Positions 16,644 to 26,648 are shown, counted from the stretch's first letter. The stretch: 34,474 bases of DNA from Thermodesulfovibrionales bacterium (GCA_030682405.1 JAUXOF010000012.1:1-34474), one strand, 5' to 3'. Made by a program: numbers and translations. Notes: generated by a model not told the origin, from the sequence alone.

Positions 16644-18069
16644 GCAGACCCATCCCGTACTTCTTCATCTTCAAAAAGAGACTTTTCCTGCTGATGCCCA
16701 AGATATCGGCAGCCTCCTGCCTCCTCCATCTGGCGCGGACAAGGGCGTCCTCTATGAGCCTTTTTTCCTCCGCCTCCTTAGCCGCCTGCATAGCGCCTCC
16801 GGTTGCCTCAGGCCCGGTTTCCGTCCTGTCCTCTATTATCCCGGCTATCGTGTCTTCGCCGATGAGATTGCCCTCTTCAACTATTATGGCCCTCTGAAAG
16901 AGGTTTTCCATCTCCCTGACATTCCCCTGCCACCTGTAGCCCAGAAGAAGCCTCATAGCAGGCCCTGAGATGCCTTTTATGTCTTTGCCTATTTCAGCGG
17001 AGTATTTCCTGAGGAAAAAGGCCGAAAGAAGCGGGATGTCCTCTTTCCTTTCCCTCAGCGGAGGGACGTCTATCTCAAAAACCTTTATCCTGTAAAAAAG
17101 GTCCTCCCTGAAAAGGCCTTCTTTTACGAGGCCTGAGATGTTCTTGTTCGTGGCGGATATGACCCTGATGTCAACCTTGACCATGGCTTTTCCGCCGAGC
17201 CTCTCTATCTGCCTGTCCTGAAGGACGCGGAGGAGCTTTGCCTGAAGGTTCAGGGTGAGGTCCCCTATCTCGTCAAGGAATATCGTGCCGCCCCCTGCCC
17301 GCTCAAACTTCCCGATATGCCGGTGCCGGGCGCCTGTGAATGCGCCTTTTTCATACCCGAATAGCTCGGACTCAAGCAGTCCCTCCGGTATGGCGGCACA
17401 GTTTACGCTTACAAAAGGCGCATCATGCCTTGTGCTTAACCTGTGAACTGCCCGCGCTATAATCTCCTTGCCTGAGCCGGACTCTCCAGAGACAAAGACC
17501 GTCACATCCGTCTGGGCAACCTTCCTTGCAAGCTCAAGCGCCTTCCTCATGCTCGGGCTTTCAGCGATAATCTCATGCCTTAGCGCACTTTCCTCAAGGT
17601 CGTATCTCAGTCCCTCCAGTTCCACCTGAAGCTCGTACTTCTCTAAGGCCCTCTTTATCACCGTCCTTACGACCTCGATGTCAACCGGCTTTGTGAAAAA
17701 GTCATAAGCGCCTTCTTCCATCGCCTTTAAGGCAAGCCCCCTTGAGCCGTATGCCGTTATCATTATCACAGGCATCCTCATGCCCCCGGCCCTCATCTCC
17801 TTAAGCACATCAATCCCGCTCATCCCCGGCATCTTCTCGTCAAGGAGCACAAGGCTGTAGTCGGCAGCCTTTAAGAGTTCAATTGCCTCAGCGCCGCTTC
17901 CTGCTATGTCAAAACCGAACCCCTCTTTTTTCAGAAATTCCGCCATGAAAAACCGGATGCTCGCATCGTCATCAACAACAAGTATCCTGTGGGGGGCACT
18001 GCCCCCTGCGGGATTGGGGGCACGACCCCCTGCGGAAGTTTTTTCTTTCTTTTTATTTATAAAAGCCAT
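16636..18069 (-). CDS. NtrC-family response regulator (REC, sigma-54 AAA+, Fis HTH)
   Basis: The 477-residue protein has, in order, a 27-residue Pro/Gly/Ala linker, a receiver domain (about 28-145) with the DDD acidic pocket, phospho-acceptor in [10 protein letters not shown] and the lysine in FFTKPVD, an AAA+ sigma-54 domain (about 170-395) with [14 protein letters not shown] and [10 protein letters not shown], and a Fis-type helix-turn-helix at the end ([20 protein letters not shown]). All catalytic parts are intact. It lies 31 bp after a membrane histidine kinase and downstream of pilB-pilC, so a PilS/PilR-like pilus control pair is a reasonable inference. The linker is encoded by two copies of a 20-nt palindromic repeat. 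Confidence 0.93.
   Translation of the reverse strand: MAFINKKKEKTSAGGRAPNPAGGSAPHRILVVDDDASIRFFMAEFLKKEGFGFDIAGSGAEAIELLKAADYSLVLLDEKMPGMSGIDVLKEMRAGGMRMPVIMITAYGSRGLALKAMEEGAYDFFTKPVDIEVVRTVIKRALEKYELQVELEGLRYDLEESALRHEIIAESPSMRKALELARKVAQTDVTVFVSGESGSGKEIIARAVHRLSTRHDAPFVSVNCAAIPEGLLESELFGYEKGAFTGARHRHIGKFERAGGGTIFLDEIGDLTLNLQAKLLRVLQDRQIERLGGKAMVKVDIRVISATNKNISGLVKEGLFREDLFYRIKVFEIDVPPLRERKEDIPLLSAFFLRKYSAEIGKDIKGISGPAMRLLLGYRWQGNVREMENLFQRAIIVEEGNLIGEDTIAGIIEDRTETGPEATGGAMQAAKEAEEKRLIEDALVRARWRRQEAADILGISRKSLFLKMKKYGMGLRD
17992..18035. repeat. two 20-bp palindromic repeats inside the regulator coding region
   Basis: The units 17992-18011 and 18016-18035 differ at 2 of 20 positions and are spaced 24 bp apart, keeping frame. 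Each has a GGGGG...CCCCC core followed by TGCGG. They encode the N-terminal linker of the response regulator. Confidence 0.7.
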
Positions 18070-18100
18070 CGCAATTCATTTATCCGCCGGTCTTACAGCC

Positions 18101-19450
18101 CTAAGGAAGCCATATCCTGAACACGGTTTTGCCGTTCTCCATACGGGCATCTATGTCTCCGCCCGCCTGCCTGAGGGCGTCTCTGGCGATTTTAAGCCCT
18201 GCGCCCCTGCCCTTGCCCTTGGTGGTGACGTCCGGCAAAAATATCCTCTCCATCATCCCATCCTTGAGCACGGAGCTGCTTGCAACATCAACCACAGCGC
18301 CACTGCCGGATGAGGCTGCGGTTATATCAACGCTCCCGCCCTCGGTGACCGCTTCATAGGCATTCAGGACTACATTATAGATTCCGTTAAATATCCCTTC
18401 GTCTTTGACCTCGTAAGAGGCTGCCTGCTCATCGTAATGCTCAGTAGCGCGGACATTTTTCTCCTTCATGGCTTGGTCGCAAAGAAGCCTTGCCCTCCTG
18501 AGCGTCTCGCCGAGCGTTTCACCCTCAAACCGGGAGTCTCTCATCTCATAGAGGTTGTCCACGACCCGGTTGAGCCTGTCAGCCTCTTTAAGTATTGTGT
18601 CCAGATAGAGCCTCCGAGGGTCGTCCTCCTTCATGTCCTCGGCTATAAGCTGGGCAAACCCCTTTATGGAAGTCAGGGGGTTCCTCACCTCATGGGCCAC
18701 GCTCATGGCAAGGCTGCCGATGCCGGCAAGCCTCCCTGTGCGCGCAAGCTCCTCGTGCATCTCCCTGATTTTAGATATATCCCTGAAATTAAACACCGCG
18801 CCCTCCACGCCTCTTTTACCCCTGATGGGAGATATTGTGCATTCCATCGGCCGCAGGCCGCTCGATGTTAGGGCATCCACTTCGGAAGTCACCGCAGCCG
18901 CCCCGGCAAGCACCTTGCCAAGCTTGTCGCCAAGGAGGAAAAGCTCCCGGATGTCGGTTGAGGGAAGCTCCTTGCCGCCGGAGCTTAACATCTCAAATGC
19001 CTGCCTGTTGGCCATGGTTATCACTCCGTCCTTGTTTGCGGTGATAACGCCGCCGGTAATGCTCTCAAGAGCGGCCACATGCTGCCTTAAGGAGGCGGCC
19101 ATATCCCTGAACTCGTTCCCAAGAGAGCCGAACTCATCCACATCCGCCCTCTGCTCCTTTAGCATCCTCTTGGCCGGCCTCAGGAGCGCATAAGCTACGA
19201 TAATCCCGGCAAACAGGGCGACCGCCGTAAATGCGTACGCCCAGTTCTCCAATAGGCCGTACACGGCGCGGAAGCGGCCTCCGTCTATCACAGTAAGACT
19301 CCTTAGCGGCTCTAACTTTGCAAAGACCAGAAAGAACGCGCCCAAGGAAAACAGGCAGAAAAATGCAGGCAGGAGAATAAAAAGCCCCAGATAGAACCTC
19401 TTTTTTAGAAAGAGGAATCTTACCTTTTCATAACGCTTATTATGTCCCAT
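18101..19450 (-). CDS. membrane PAS histidine kinase
   Basis: The 449-residue protein has two transmembrane helices (about 18-42 and 72-92) with a short outer loop, then a PAS domain (about 128-235), a HisKA dimerisation domain with the phospho-accepting histidine in VAHEVRNPLTSIKGF, and an ATPase domain with N-box NVVLNAYEAV and G2 box TTKGKGRGAGLKIA. The usual G1 box (D-x-G-x-G) is not recognisable; its place reads DVASSSVLKDG. It pairs with the response regulator 31 bp downstream. Its start overlaps the end of pilC by 31 bp, which suggests translational coupling or a slightly later true start. Confidence 0.88.
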   Translation of the reverse strand: MGHNKRYEKVRFLFLKKRFYLGLFILLPAFFCLFSLGAFFLVFAKLEPLRSLTVIDGGRFRAVYGLLENWAYAFTAVALFAGIIVAYALLRPAKRMLKEQRADVDEFGSLGNEFRDMAASLRQHVAALESITGGVITANKDGVITMANRQAFEMLSSGGKELPSTDIRELFLLGDKLGKVLAGAAAVTSEVDALTSSGLRPMECTISPIRGKRGVEGAVFNFRDISKIREMHEELARTGRLAGIGSLAMSVAHEVRNPLTSIKGFAQLIAEDMKEDDPRRLYLDTILKEADRLNRVVDNLYEMRDSRFEGETLGETLRRARLLCDQAMKEKNVRATEHYDEQAASYEVKDEGIFNGIYNVVLNAYEAVTEGGSVDITAASSGSGAVVDVASSSVLKDGMMERIFLPDVTTKGKGRGAGLKIARDALRQAGGDIDARMENGKTVFRIWLP

Positions 19451-20628
19451 ATCGGAAGAAAGATGCCCAGAGCCAGAAAAAGCACCGCGCCGGCAAGTAT
19501 GAACACAAGGATAGGTTCGATTGTGGTCGAGAGGTTTTTGATTGCGTACTCCACCTCAAGGTCGTAGTAGTCGGACACCTTTATCAGCATTTCATCGAGC
19601 GCCCCGGTCTCCTCGCCCACCGCCACCATCTGAACCACTATCGGGGGGAATGCCCCGGTCTTTGCCATCGGCTGGGAAAGCCCCTTGCCTTCCCTGACAT
19701 CCTCTTTTATTATATCCACCGCCCTTCCTATTGTGACATTGCCCAATGTGCCGGAGACTATGTCAAGGGAATGCAGCATCGGTATGCCGCTCCGGTAGAG
19801 TGTGGAGAAGATTCGCGCAAACCTCGACATGACCGCACGCTCCACAATGGGGCCGAGAATCGGGGCCTTAAGCTTGAGCTTGTCCCAGTTCCACCTGCCG
19901 GACGGGGTCTTTATATACCCCCGCGCGAGAAAGACCGTGCCCGCGACAACCCCGATGATAACCATCCAGTAGCGGGTAAGGGCTATGTTTAGGAAAATCA
20001 AAACCCTTGTGGCAAGGGGAAGCTCAACCTTTGCCGAGCCGTAAATGCCTGCAAATTTCGGCACAACGAATGCAGTCAGAAAGACAAACGCTATCAGGAG
20101 CACCGCCAGCACCAGCATCGGGTATCTCGTTGCAGTCTTGATTCTTGCCCTTGTGACCGCCTCATGCTCAAGAAGGCTGGCAAGCCTCTCCAGTATGTCG
20201 TCAAGCACTCCGGCCTCCTCTCCCACCTTCACCATGCTTATATAAAGCGGAGAAAATACCCTTGGGTGAATAGAAAGGGCCTCTGAAAACGAGGTGCCGG
20301 CCTCGACATCCCTTCTGATGGCGGTTATCACTTCCTTGAGCCTTCTGCTTTTTGTCTGCTCATGAAGGGTGTCAAGGCATCTCATGAAGGATATGCCCGC
20401 CTTTATGAGGGTTGCAAACTGGCGGCTGAAGACTATCAGGTCCTCCGGCGTGAGCCTTCCGAAAAGCTCGGCCCTTCCGGCCTTTGCCTCCTTCTCAAGC
20501 TTTACCTCGACAGGGGTGTATCCCCGGCCGAAGAGTTCCGAGGCAACGGACTCCTGATTGTCGCCGTGGGCAATACCGGTCACAAGCTCGCCGTTTTTGT
20601 CCCTGACCTTATATAAAAAGGCAGGCAA
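19420..20628 (-). CDS. pilC: type IV pilus / type II secretion inner-membrane platform protein
   Basis: This 402-residue protein is full length for PilC/GspF. It has two cytoplasmic four-helix GspF domains (about 65-190 and 270-395), seen in FSRQFATLIKAGISFMRCLDTL and FARIFSTLYRSGIPMLHSLDIV (part of each shown), and three transmembrane segments (about 168-190, 213-235 and 373-398). VGEEAGVLDDIL and VGEETGALDEML are the paired family motifs. The platform couples the PilB motor to pilin assembly. It is directly downstream of the motor gene by 36 bp. Confidence 0.93.
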   Translation of the reverse strand: MPAFLYKVRDKNGELVTGIAHGDNQESVASELFGRGYTPVEVKLEKEAKAGRAELFGRLTPEDLIVFSRQFATLIKAGISFMRCLDTLHEQTKSRRLKEVITAIRRDVEAGTSFSEALSIHPRVFSPLYISMVKVGEEAGVLDDILERLASLLEHEAVTRARIKTATRYPMLVLAVLLIAFVFLTAFVVPKFAGIYGSAKVELPLATRVLIFLNIALTRYWMVIIGVVAGTVFLARGYIKTPSGRWNWDKLKLKAPILGPIVERAVMSRFARIFSTLYRSGIPMLHSLDIVSGTLGNVTIGRAVDIIKEDVREGKGLSQPMAKTGAFPPIVVQMVAVGEETGALDEMLIKVSDYYDLEVEYAIKNLSTTIEPILVFILAGAVLFLALGIFLPIWDIISVMKR

Positions 20629-20664
20629 CCCGTTCCGCCTCCTTTATTTCCCCGCAAGCCGCGC

Positions 20665-22347
20665 TCATCTTCCGTGCCGCATGTGAGGGGTGACCCTCAT
20701 TACTTCTTCCAGCGCGGTTACGCCATTGAGGGCTTTCCTTATGCCTTCCTGCCTCAGGGTCTTGAAGCCTTCCCTTATCGCCTCTTCCTTTATGTTGCTT
20801 GCAGTCGCCTTCTCCACTATCAGCCTCTTTACGCCCTCCGAGATTAGAAGGAGTTCAAACAGCCCCTCCCTGCCCAGATAGCCTGTGTTGCGGCACTCCT
20901 CGCACCCCCCGCCCCTGTAAAGAACCGCTCCGGCCGCGATGCCCAGTTCCTTCAGCATCTCGGGCTCGGCAGCGTAGCTTTCCCTGCAATGAGGACATAT
21001 CTTCCTTATGAGCCTCTGCCCCAGAACCCCCATAAGGGAGGATGTGATTAGGAAGGGTTCCACCCCCATGTCCATCAGCCGGGCGATTGCCCCTATGGAC
21101 TCGTTCGTGTGCAGGGTGCTTAAGACGAGATGGCCGGTGAGCGCGGCATGGGTTGCTATGGCCGCGGTCTCAAGGTCCCGTATCTCGCCTATCATAATAA
21201 TGTCAGGGTCCTGCCTCAAAATAGACCTGAGGCCTGATGCGAACGTCAGCCCTGCCTTCGGGTTGACCTGCACCTGATTTATGCCCTTGAGGTTATACTC
21301 TATGGGGTCTTCAACTGTGATGATGTTCTTTTCAAGGGTGCTGATGTTGTTGAGGGACGAATACATCGTAGTCGTTTTGCCGCAGCCCGTGGGGCCGGTG
21401 GCCAGTATGAAGCCGTAAGGCTCGCTGATAATCCCGTGGTATTGGCGGAGCATCTCATCTTCAAGCCCCAGTTCGCTTAAAGAGGGAAGGCCCGATGTCT
21501 TCTCAAGGAGCCTCATCACCACCTTTTCTCCATAGAGGGTCGGAAGGGTCGAGGACCTTACGTCAAACTGTCTGCCCTCTATGTTTATGGGGAACCTGCC
21601 GTCCTGAGGCACCCGTTTTTCGGCTATGTCCATGCCCGAAAGTATCTTCACCCTTGAGATGACTCCGGCATGAAGATGCTTGGGCGGGGTCATGACCTCA
21701 TGCAGCATTCCGTCAATCCTGAACCTCACCCTGAGGACATCCGCATGCGGCTCTATGTGTATGTCGCTGGCCCTGTCCTTTACGGCCTGCGAAATCGTCG
21801 TGTTTACAAGCCTCACTACCGGGGTGTCTTCCGCAGCGGCTTCGGCCAGAGGAGCGGCCCTTTCCTCCTCTGCGTAATAACCGGCCTCAACGGCCCTGAA
21901 AGCCTCCTGCATCTCGCCCTTGTAATATTTATCGAGCGTCTTGAGTATCTCGGATTCCGTCGCAACGGCAGTATCCACTGGCATTTTGGCAAGCCGCTTT
22001 ATCTCGTCCGCGGCAAAGATGTCAAGGGGGTCTGCCATGGCCAGCACAAGCCTCCCGTCCTTTATCTCCACGGGCAACACCCTGTGCTTGCGGGCGAGGG
22101 CCTCAGGCACCATGTCTATGAGCGCCGAATCTATGCGGGCGGACTTAAGCTCCATAAACGGGACATGCAGTTGGCGGCTCAGGGCCTGTACTATCCCGTC
22201 CTCTGTAAGGATGCCCATTGCCACAAGCACCTCGCCGAGCCTTTTGCCGAGCCTTTTTTGTTCCTTAAGAGCCTTGTCCCTCTGCTCCTTGGTTATTGCC
22301 CCGGCCTCTATTAGGAGTTCGCCGAGGAATTTCTTTTTTAATGCCAT
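20665..22347 (-). CDS. pilB: type IV pilus assembly ATPase (PilB/GspE family)
   Basis: The 560-residue AAA-like motor carries an N-terminal MshEN domain (about 1-150), which binds c-di-GMP in several relatives. Next come the GspE N2 linker and the catalytic core with Walker A GPTGCGKTTT, the Asp box around ITVEDPIEY, Walker B IMIGEIRD and the His box THAALTGHLVLSTLHTN. The zinc tetracysteine (CPHC and CEEC) is intact. It powers pilin polymerisation. A c-di-GMP link is worth noting because a PilZ protein lies in the same gene cluster. Confidence 0.94.
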   Translation of the reverse strand: MALKKKFLGELLIEAGAITKEQRDKALKEQKRLGKRLGEVLVAMGILTEDGIVQALSRQLHVPFMELKSARIDSALIDMVPEALARKHRVLPVEIKDGRLVLAMADPLDIFAADEIKRLAKMPVDTAVATESEILKTLDKYYKGEMQEAFRAVEAGYYAEEERAAPLAEAAAEDTPVVRLVNTTISQAVKDRASDIHIEPHADVLRVRFRIDGMLHEVMTPPKHLHAGVISRVKILSGMDIAEKRVPQDGRFPINIEGRQFDVRSSTLPTLYGEKVVMRLLEKTSGLPSLSELGLEDEMLRQYHGIISEPYGFILATGPTGCGKTTTMYSSLNNISTLEKNIITVEDPIEYNLKGINQVQVNPKAGLTFASGLRSILRQDPDIIMIGEIRDLETAAIATHAALTGHLVLSTLHTNESIGAIARLMDMGVEPFLITSSLMGVLGQRLIRKICPHCRESYAAEPEMLKELGIAAGAVLYRGGGCEECRNTGYLGREGLFELLLISEGVKRLIVEKATASNIKEEAIREGFKTLRQEGIRKALNGVTALEEVMRVTPHMRHGR

Positions 22348-22357
22348 GCCAAAACCC

Positions 22358-24292
22358 TCACAGTACGCCGAAGGCGCCGAGCCCCTTCAGGTCTATCGTT
22401 AAAAACACGCTGTAGTCGTGAGGCCTCCTTGCCAAAGAGGCGCTCAATCCCCAGCACTGCCTTGTGTATTTTATGTCTCCTGTCAGATTGCTCAACTGTC
22501 CTTCCTTAGAATCATACCAAAGCTTAGCCCCAAGAAACAATGCCTTGGAGTAGTCATAGCCTATCCCGAAGGTATGGACAAAGACATCGCTGTCTCTTGA
22601 ATACTGCTGGCCCAAAGAGACCGACGCCTTTGAAACGCTTGCGCTTGCCTCCGCGCTTGAGTCCTTGAATGCGCCCTCCCTGAGGTCGTATGAGGAGTTG
22701 AGCCTGAGGGTAAGCAGCCGCCTGAGCGCAAGAGACAGTTTCAGGTTATTGCCGTCTTCGGAGTCTATGACCTCTGAAAGCCGTGCGACGGCAAACTCCC
22801 CGTCGCGGTCTCTGAGGCGGTTCGTAAGGGAAAGCTCAACCGTGCCCTGAGGCGGCCTCAGCTCCGCGGAGTCAAAAAGCGGCGGCTCCTCTCCGTTCTG
22901 AACTATATACCTGTATGAGACCGCGGGGACGAGGGCGTGGCTGAAACTCCGGTAGCCTTTTATGAACCTGCCCTGAAGCGCTGCATCATAACGGCCGGTC
23001 GTGCGGCCTATGCCCCTTTCATCCGTGCCGTCGAGGTCATAGAGCGCCTCCTCTATAGACACGGACTGAAAGAGCGTGACCGAGCTTCCTATTGTGTGGC
23101 CTGCGGACGCATCCATTACGAGCCTCCGGCCCTGAGCCCCCTCTTTTCTTGAGAAGTTTGCGATGGAGGAGCCAAAGGCAAAGGAAAACGACCCTGCACC
23201 CTGCGGGTTTAAGACAAAGCCCGCCTCAGGCATCCTCTGGGCAACCGTCCCCTGCCTTACGCCCTCCTTAAGCTCTATCCAATGGTTGCCTCTCAGATAG
23301 AGCCTCCCCTGCTTGAGGAAATTTTCAGCCTCAAATGACGACTCAAGAAACCTCTTTGACCGCTCCTCTATATAAGGTTTATGCAGCCTCAGAAACTCCC
23401 GCCTGTTTACTATGTTCAGATTAAGCCGTACACCCGCGTTTGAGCCCCTTATGCTGTGGCCGCCCCTTATGTCGTAGAAGTCCGTATTAAGGGCAGTGTC
23501 TCTCAGGTGGTAGACATACTGGGTTCCCTCAACCCCCTTGCCCTCTATGTACCGGTATTCAACCCCCTCGCCCAAACCCCTCCGGGCGTACACGTCGAGA
23601 AAGAAAGTGGCATCCCTGTTGTCGCTCATCGCCCAGAAAAAGGGCTGCTTCCAGTAAAACCCCTTTGAGTCCGCATAGCCGAATGTGGGCATAAGCAGCC
23701 CTGTCTTTCTGTCCGTGAGTATAGGCGCCCAGAGATAGGGTGTGTACATGACCGGAACGCCCTTGACCCTGAAGGAGACGCCCCTGCCCGTAAGCCTGTC
23801 TCCGAGAACCACATCTATTTCCCTGCCCTTAAGACACCATGCGGGAACCGGCGCATCGCAGGTGGTAATAGAGGCGTCCCTGAGGCTGTACCTCTGTCCC
23901 TGCGCCTTTTCCACCTCCCTGCTCCTGAAGTGATAATTGTCCTTTTTAATAAAAACCTCTACATCGTAAAGCAGCCCTGTCTCCGTCTCTATGTTCAGAT
24001 TCGCCCTCTTTGCCTTCATGCTTGCCTGAGGGGAATCGAACGTGACATTGCCCTGAAGAGATGCCTCCGAAGTCACTGCATCGTAGGTAAGCTCATCCGC
24101 CTCCACCACCATGCCGGCCTTCTGAATCCTCACCGAGCCTATTGCCCTGTAGCCGGAGCCTTCCTGCTCTATGGTGTCTGCCGTGATGACCGTATCCTCG
24201 GCACACGCGGGCCGCGGCTGAAGGAGGCACGCTGCGGCATGCACAAACAGGGGCAGTAAAAGCAGAAGGAATGCCCTTGCCTGAGGTCTCAT
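22358..24292 (-). CDS. lptD: LPS-assembly outer-membrane protein LptD
   Basis: The 644-residue protein has a signal peptide (cut near RPACA), an N-terminal periplasmic OstA-type jellyroll (about 35-150: ADTIEQEGSGYRAIGSVRI, VEADELTYD, LQGNVTFDSP), the SITTCDAPVPAWCLKG hinge, then a C-terminal beta-barrel (about 200-644) rich in alternating aromatic strands. LptD with LptE inserts lipopolysaccharide into the outer leaflet. It is shorter than the roughly 780-residue E. coli protein, but within range for this lineage. Its start overlaps the folC stop by 4 bp, and pilB follows 10 bp downstream. Confidence 0.9.
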   Translation of the reverse strand: MRPQARAFLLLLLPLFVHAAACLLQPRPACAEDTVITADTIEQEGSGYRAIGSVRIQKAGMVVEADELTYDAVTSEASLQGNVTFDSPQASMKAKRANLNIETETGLLYDVEVFIKKDNYHFRSREVEKAQGQRYSLRDASITTCDAPVPAWCLKGREIDVVLGDRLTGRGVSFRVKGVPVMYTPYLWAPILTDRKTGLLMPTFGYADSKGFYWKQPFFWAMSDNRDATFFLDVYARRGLGEGVEYRYIEGKGVEGTQYVYHLRDTALNTDFYDIRGGHSIRGSNAGVRLNLNIVNRREFLRLHKPYIEERSKRFLESSFEAENFLKQGRLYLRGNHWIELKEGVRQGTVAQRMPEAGFVLNPQGAGSFSFAFGSSIANFSRKEGAQGRRLVMDASAGHTIGSSVTLFQSVSIEEALYDLDGTDERGIGRTTGRYDAALQGRFIKGYRSFSHALVPAVSYRYIVQNGEEPPLFDSAELRPPQGTVELSLTNRLRDRDGEFAVARLSEVIDSEDGNNLKLSLALRRLLTLRLNSSYDLREGAFKDSSAEASASVSKASVSLGQQYSRDSDVFVHTFGIGYDYSKALFLGAKLWYDSKEGQLSNLTGDIKYTRQCWGLSASLARRPHDYSVFLTIDLKGLGAFGVL

Positions 24293-25593
24293 TCCCTCAG
24301 CCCTGTCAGCACGCCTTTTACGCCCATAGCCTCCATCGCCTCGCCCGCCGTATAGAAAGAGCCTGTGATTACGACCGGGCCGCCAAGGGCAGCAGCGGCA
24401 TCTATCGCCCCTTTTACAGAGTCTGCCGTCCTGGATTCATATCCCATGGAGGCCGCCTGCCTTTTCAGTTCCTCAGGCCTCGCCGCCCTTTCATAGGCAG
24501 GGGCCGCAAATATGATATGGGAGGCAAGCGGAAGCAGGGGCTCCATTATGCCGGCGGCGTCCTTGTCCGCCATTATGCCCATAACAAGGACTATCCGCCT
24601 GCCCTTAATGACGAACTCCTCTTTCAGGGTCTCTGAAAGGGCGCGGGCAGCCGCAGGGTTATGCGCGCCGTCTATGAATATCTCCGGAGAGGCGGAGATG
24701 CGCTGAAGCCTGCCAGGCCACAAGACAGCGCTTAGCCCCTCTTTTATTTTATCCCCTGCCTCCGCGCCCAAGACAAGCTCTGCGGCCTTTATCGCAAGCC
24801 CTGCATTATGCGCCTGATGCGCGCCTGCGAGCGGAAGGCCAATGCCGGATAGATTAAGAGATGAAGACGAATAGTCAAGATAAATCCCTGAGATGCCGTG
24901 CCCTTTAAGCTCCACCCTGAAGTCCCTCCCCTCAAGGTGCAAGGGCGCACCCATCCTGTCAGCCATCCTCTCTATGACATCAATGGCATCAGGCTCCTGA
25001 GCCGCAGAGACGATTGGAACACCCTGTTTTATTATCCCCGCTTTCTCGGCTGCTATCTCTTTTAAGCTCCCGCCTAAAAACTCCCTGTGGTCAAGGGCCA
25101 CAGGCGTTATGACCGAGACCTCAGGCAGTATGATATTCGTGGCGTCAAGCCTCCCTCCCATCCCGGTCTCCACAACAGCCCAGTCCGCTTCCTGCCGCTT
25201 GAAATAAACAAACCCCATGGCAGTCACGAACTCAAAAAACGTGGGGCTGAAATCAGGGTCTTTGACTCCTCCCCTTATCTTTTCTCTTATCTCATCGGTG
25301 AGGGAGACGACCTCTTCCTCCTTTATCTCCCTGCCGTTTACCCTGATTCTCTCGGTAAAGCTCACAAGGTGGGGAGACGTGAAAAGCCCGGCCCTCTTTC
25401 CCGATGCCTTGAGAACCGAGGCTGTGATTGCGGATGTCGAGCCTTTGCCGTTTGTGCCTGCAACGTGTATTTTTCGGAAAGAGTCCTGCGGGTTTCCGAG
25501 CAGGACGGAAAGTTTCAATGCGTTGTCAAGCCCGAGCTTGATTCCATGCTTTTGCAGGCCGTAGAGGTAGCTGATTGCGTTGCCGTACGCCAT
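24289..25593 (-). CDS. folC: folylpolyglutamate synthase / dihydrofolate synthase
   Basis: The 434-residue Mur-ligase-family enzyme adds glutamate to dihydropteroate and folates. Visible are the P-loop HVAGTNGKGSTSA, LFTSPHLVSFTERIRVNG, VVETGMGGRLDATN, TPVALDHREFLGG, the ADP-contact ISASPEIFIDGAHNPAA, and a C-terminal domain with VLVMGIMADKD. Length and order are normal. No ribosome binding site is obvious at the ATG. It is followed with 4-bp overlap by lptD, and preceded by an 86-bp gap after the lipoprotein gene. Confidence 0.95.
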   Translation of the reverse strand: MAYGNAISYLYGLQKHGIKLGLDNALKLSVLLGNPQDSFRKIHVAGTNGKGSTSAITASVLKASGKRAGLFTSPHLVSFTERIRVNGREIKEEEVVSLTDEIREKIRGGVKDPDFSPTFFEFVTAMGFVYFKRQEADWAVVETGMGGRLDATNIILPEVSVITPVALDHREFLGGSLKEIAAEKAGIIKQGVPIVSAAQEPDAIDVIERMADRMGAPLHLEGRDFRVELKGHGISGIYLDYSSSSLNLSGIGLPLAGAHQAHNAGLAIKAAELVLGAEAGDKIKEGLSAVLWPGRLQRISASPEIFIDGAHNPAAARALSETLKEEFVIKGRRIVLVMGIMADKDAAGIMEPLLPLASHIIFAAPAYERAARPEELKRQAASMGYESRTADSVKGAIDAAAALGGPVVITGSFYTAGEAMEAMGVKGVLTGLRE

Positions 25594-25679
25594 TGGAGAG
25601 ATTTTAACATGAATGCCCTTTTTAATCAGAACGCTACGGCGCTTAAACCTTACGGAAAAACAGGCAGGGTGTCAGCCCT

Positions 25680-26648
25680 CTAAAATTCAAGGCGAAAGGT
25701 CTTGGGGATGTTTTTCATGTTGCGGTAGGCATTTCCTTTTATGAAGGCGTCGGCTGTATCCGAATTCAGCCCGCCGTCTGAGAGCAGGAGCTTCAGTGCG
25801 GTTTCCTGTTTTATATCATAGGGCGATACAGCGGAAAGCTCGGGCACAAGGAAAACGCCCATATTGCCGTAATCGTTCGTAAAGTTGTTATAGAAGTCCT
25901 CAAGGCACCTGCCTATATAGCTTCCGCCGAGCAGTATATTTTTGGCATCCACGTTCAGGAGAAACTCCGTAAGATGAACCCTGTCCTCTTCGTTAAGCGC
26001 GCCGCCGTTGCGCCTTGATTCCATGTATATTACGCTCTCAGACTCGTTGGTCGCCTCGTTGAGAAACCTTTTATACTCATCCGGGCCTTTTCTGTAGAGA
26101 TAGATAGGGTTTTCTTCGTAATCCGTCTCGATAATTATTATCACCAGCCTTTTCTGTGCGGACTTAAGCTCGAGGAAATCCCGTATCTGCCTCTCCTGTG
26201 CCTGAATGAGCGCGGTCTTTGCGGTTTCGGCAGGCGTATCAAGGAATTTCTCAACCGCGTTGCGCTTGGAAATCCCTTCCTCCACTCCGGCGCCGGTAAG
26301 AGAGCGCGGGAGATTGAAAAAGGACGTATAGGCAGGATGCACTATTATGTATATCGAGCCGTTGTCAAGATGCTCGCGGTATTTGCCGTAATCGCGTCCG
26401 CCAATGTTCCGGATGTTTTTTATCCTCAGGGCCTTGTATGACTCCTCTATCCAATCAGGGTCGTCCTCTACAGTCGTATTCCTTTCGGCAATCTCCTTTA
26501 ACTCAGCCTCATACCCCGCGGAGTTTGAGGCCGGAGTCCCCGCAGGCATGCGTATGATGTCCGAAGGGAGCCGCTTCGCGGCAACGAACTTTCCGCCGCA
26601 TCCGGCCAAAAGCAAAGTGAACGCGGCAAGAAAAAACAGTCTCTTCAT
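25680..26648 (-). CDS. lipoprotein of unknown function
   Basis: The 322-residue protein has a lipoprotein signal with lipobox LLAGC (C17). The mature part is mixed alpha/beta with segments SIYIIVHPAYTSFF, RLVIIIIETDYEENP, KNILLGGSYIGRCLEDFY and GVFLVPELSAVSPYD, which look like strands of a Rossmann-like fold, but no family was recognised. In the likely ancestral arrangement it followed leuA directly: the leuA 3' duplicate at 26655-26769 stops just 6 nt before this ATG. It is presumably expressed as part of the leuA-folC transcript. Confidence 0.7.
   Translation of the reverse strand: MKRLFFLAAFTLLLAGCGGKFVAAKRLPSDIIRMPAGTPASNSAGYEAELKEIAERNTTVEDDPDWIEESYKALRIKNIRNIGGRDYGKYREHLDNGSIYIIVHPAYTSFFNLPRSLTGAGVEEGISKRNAVEKFLDTPAETAKTALIQAQERQIRDFLELKSAQKRLVIIIIETDYEENPIYLYRKGPDEYKRFLNEATNESESVIYMESRRNGGALNEEDRVHLTEFLLNVDAKNILLGGSYIGRCLEDFYNNFTNDYGNMGVFLVPELSAVSPYDIKQETALKLLLSDGGLNSDTADAFIKGNAYRNMKNIPKTFRLEF

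Noticed and set aside
17992-18035. Two-unit CRISPR-like or tandem repeat locus
   Set aside because: The spacing is only 4 bp, the units are palindromic, and they lie in frame within a regulator gene.
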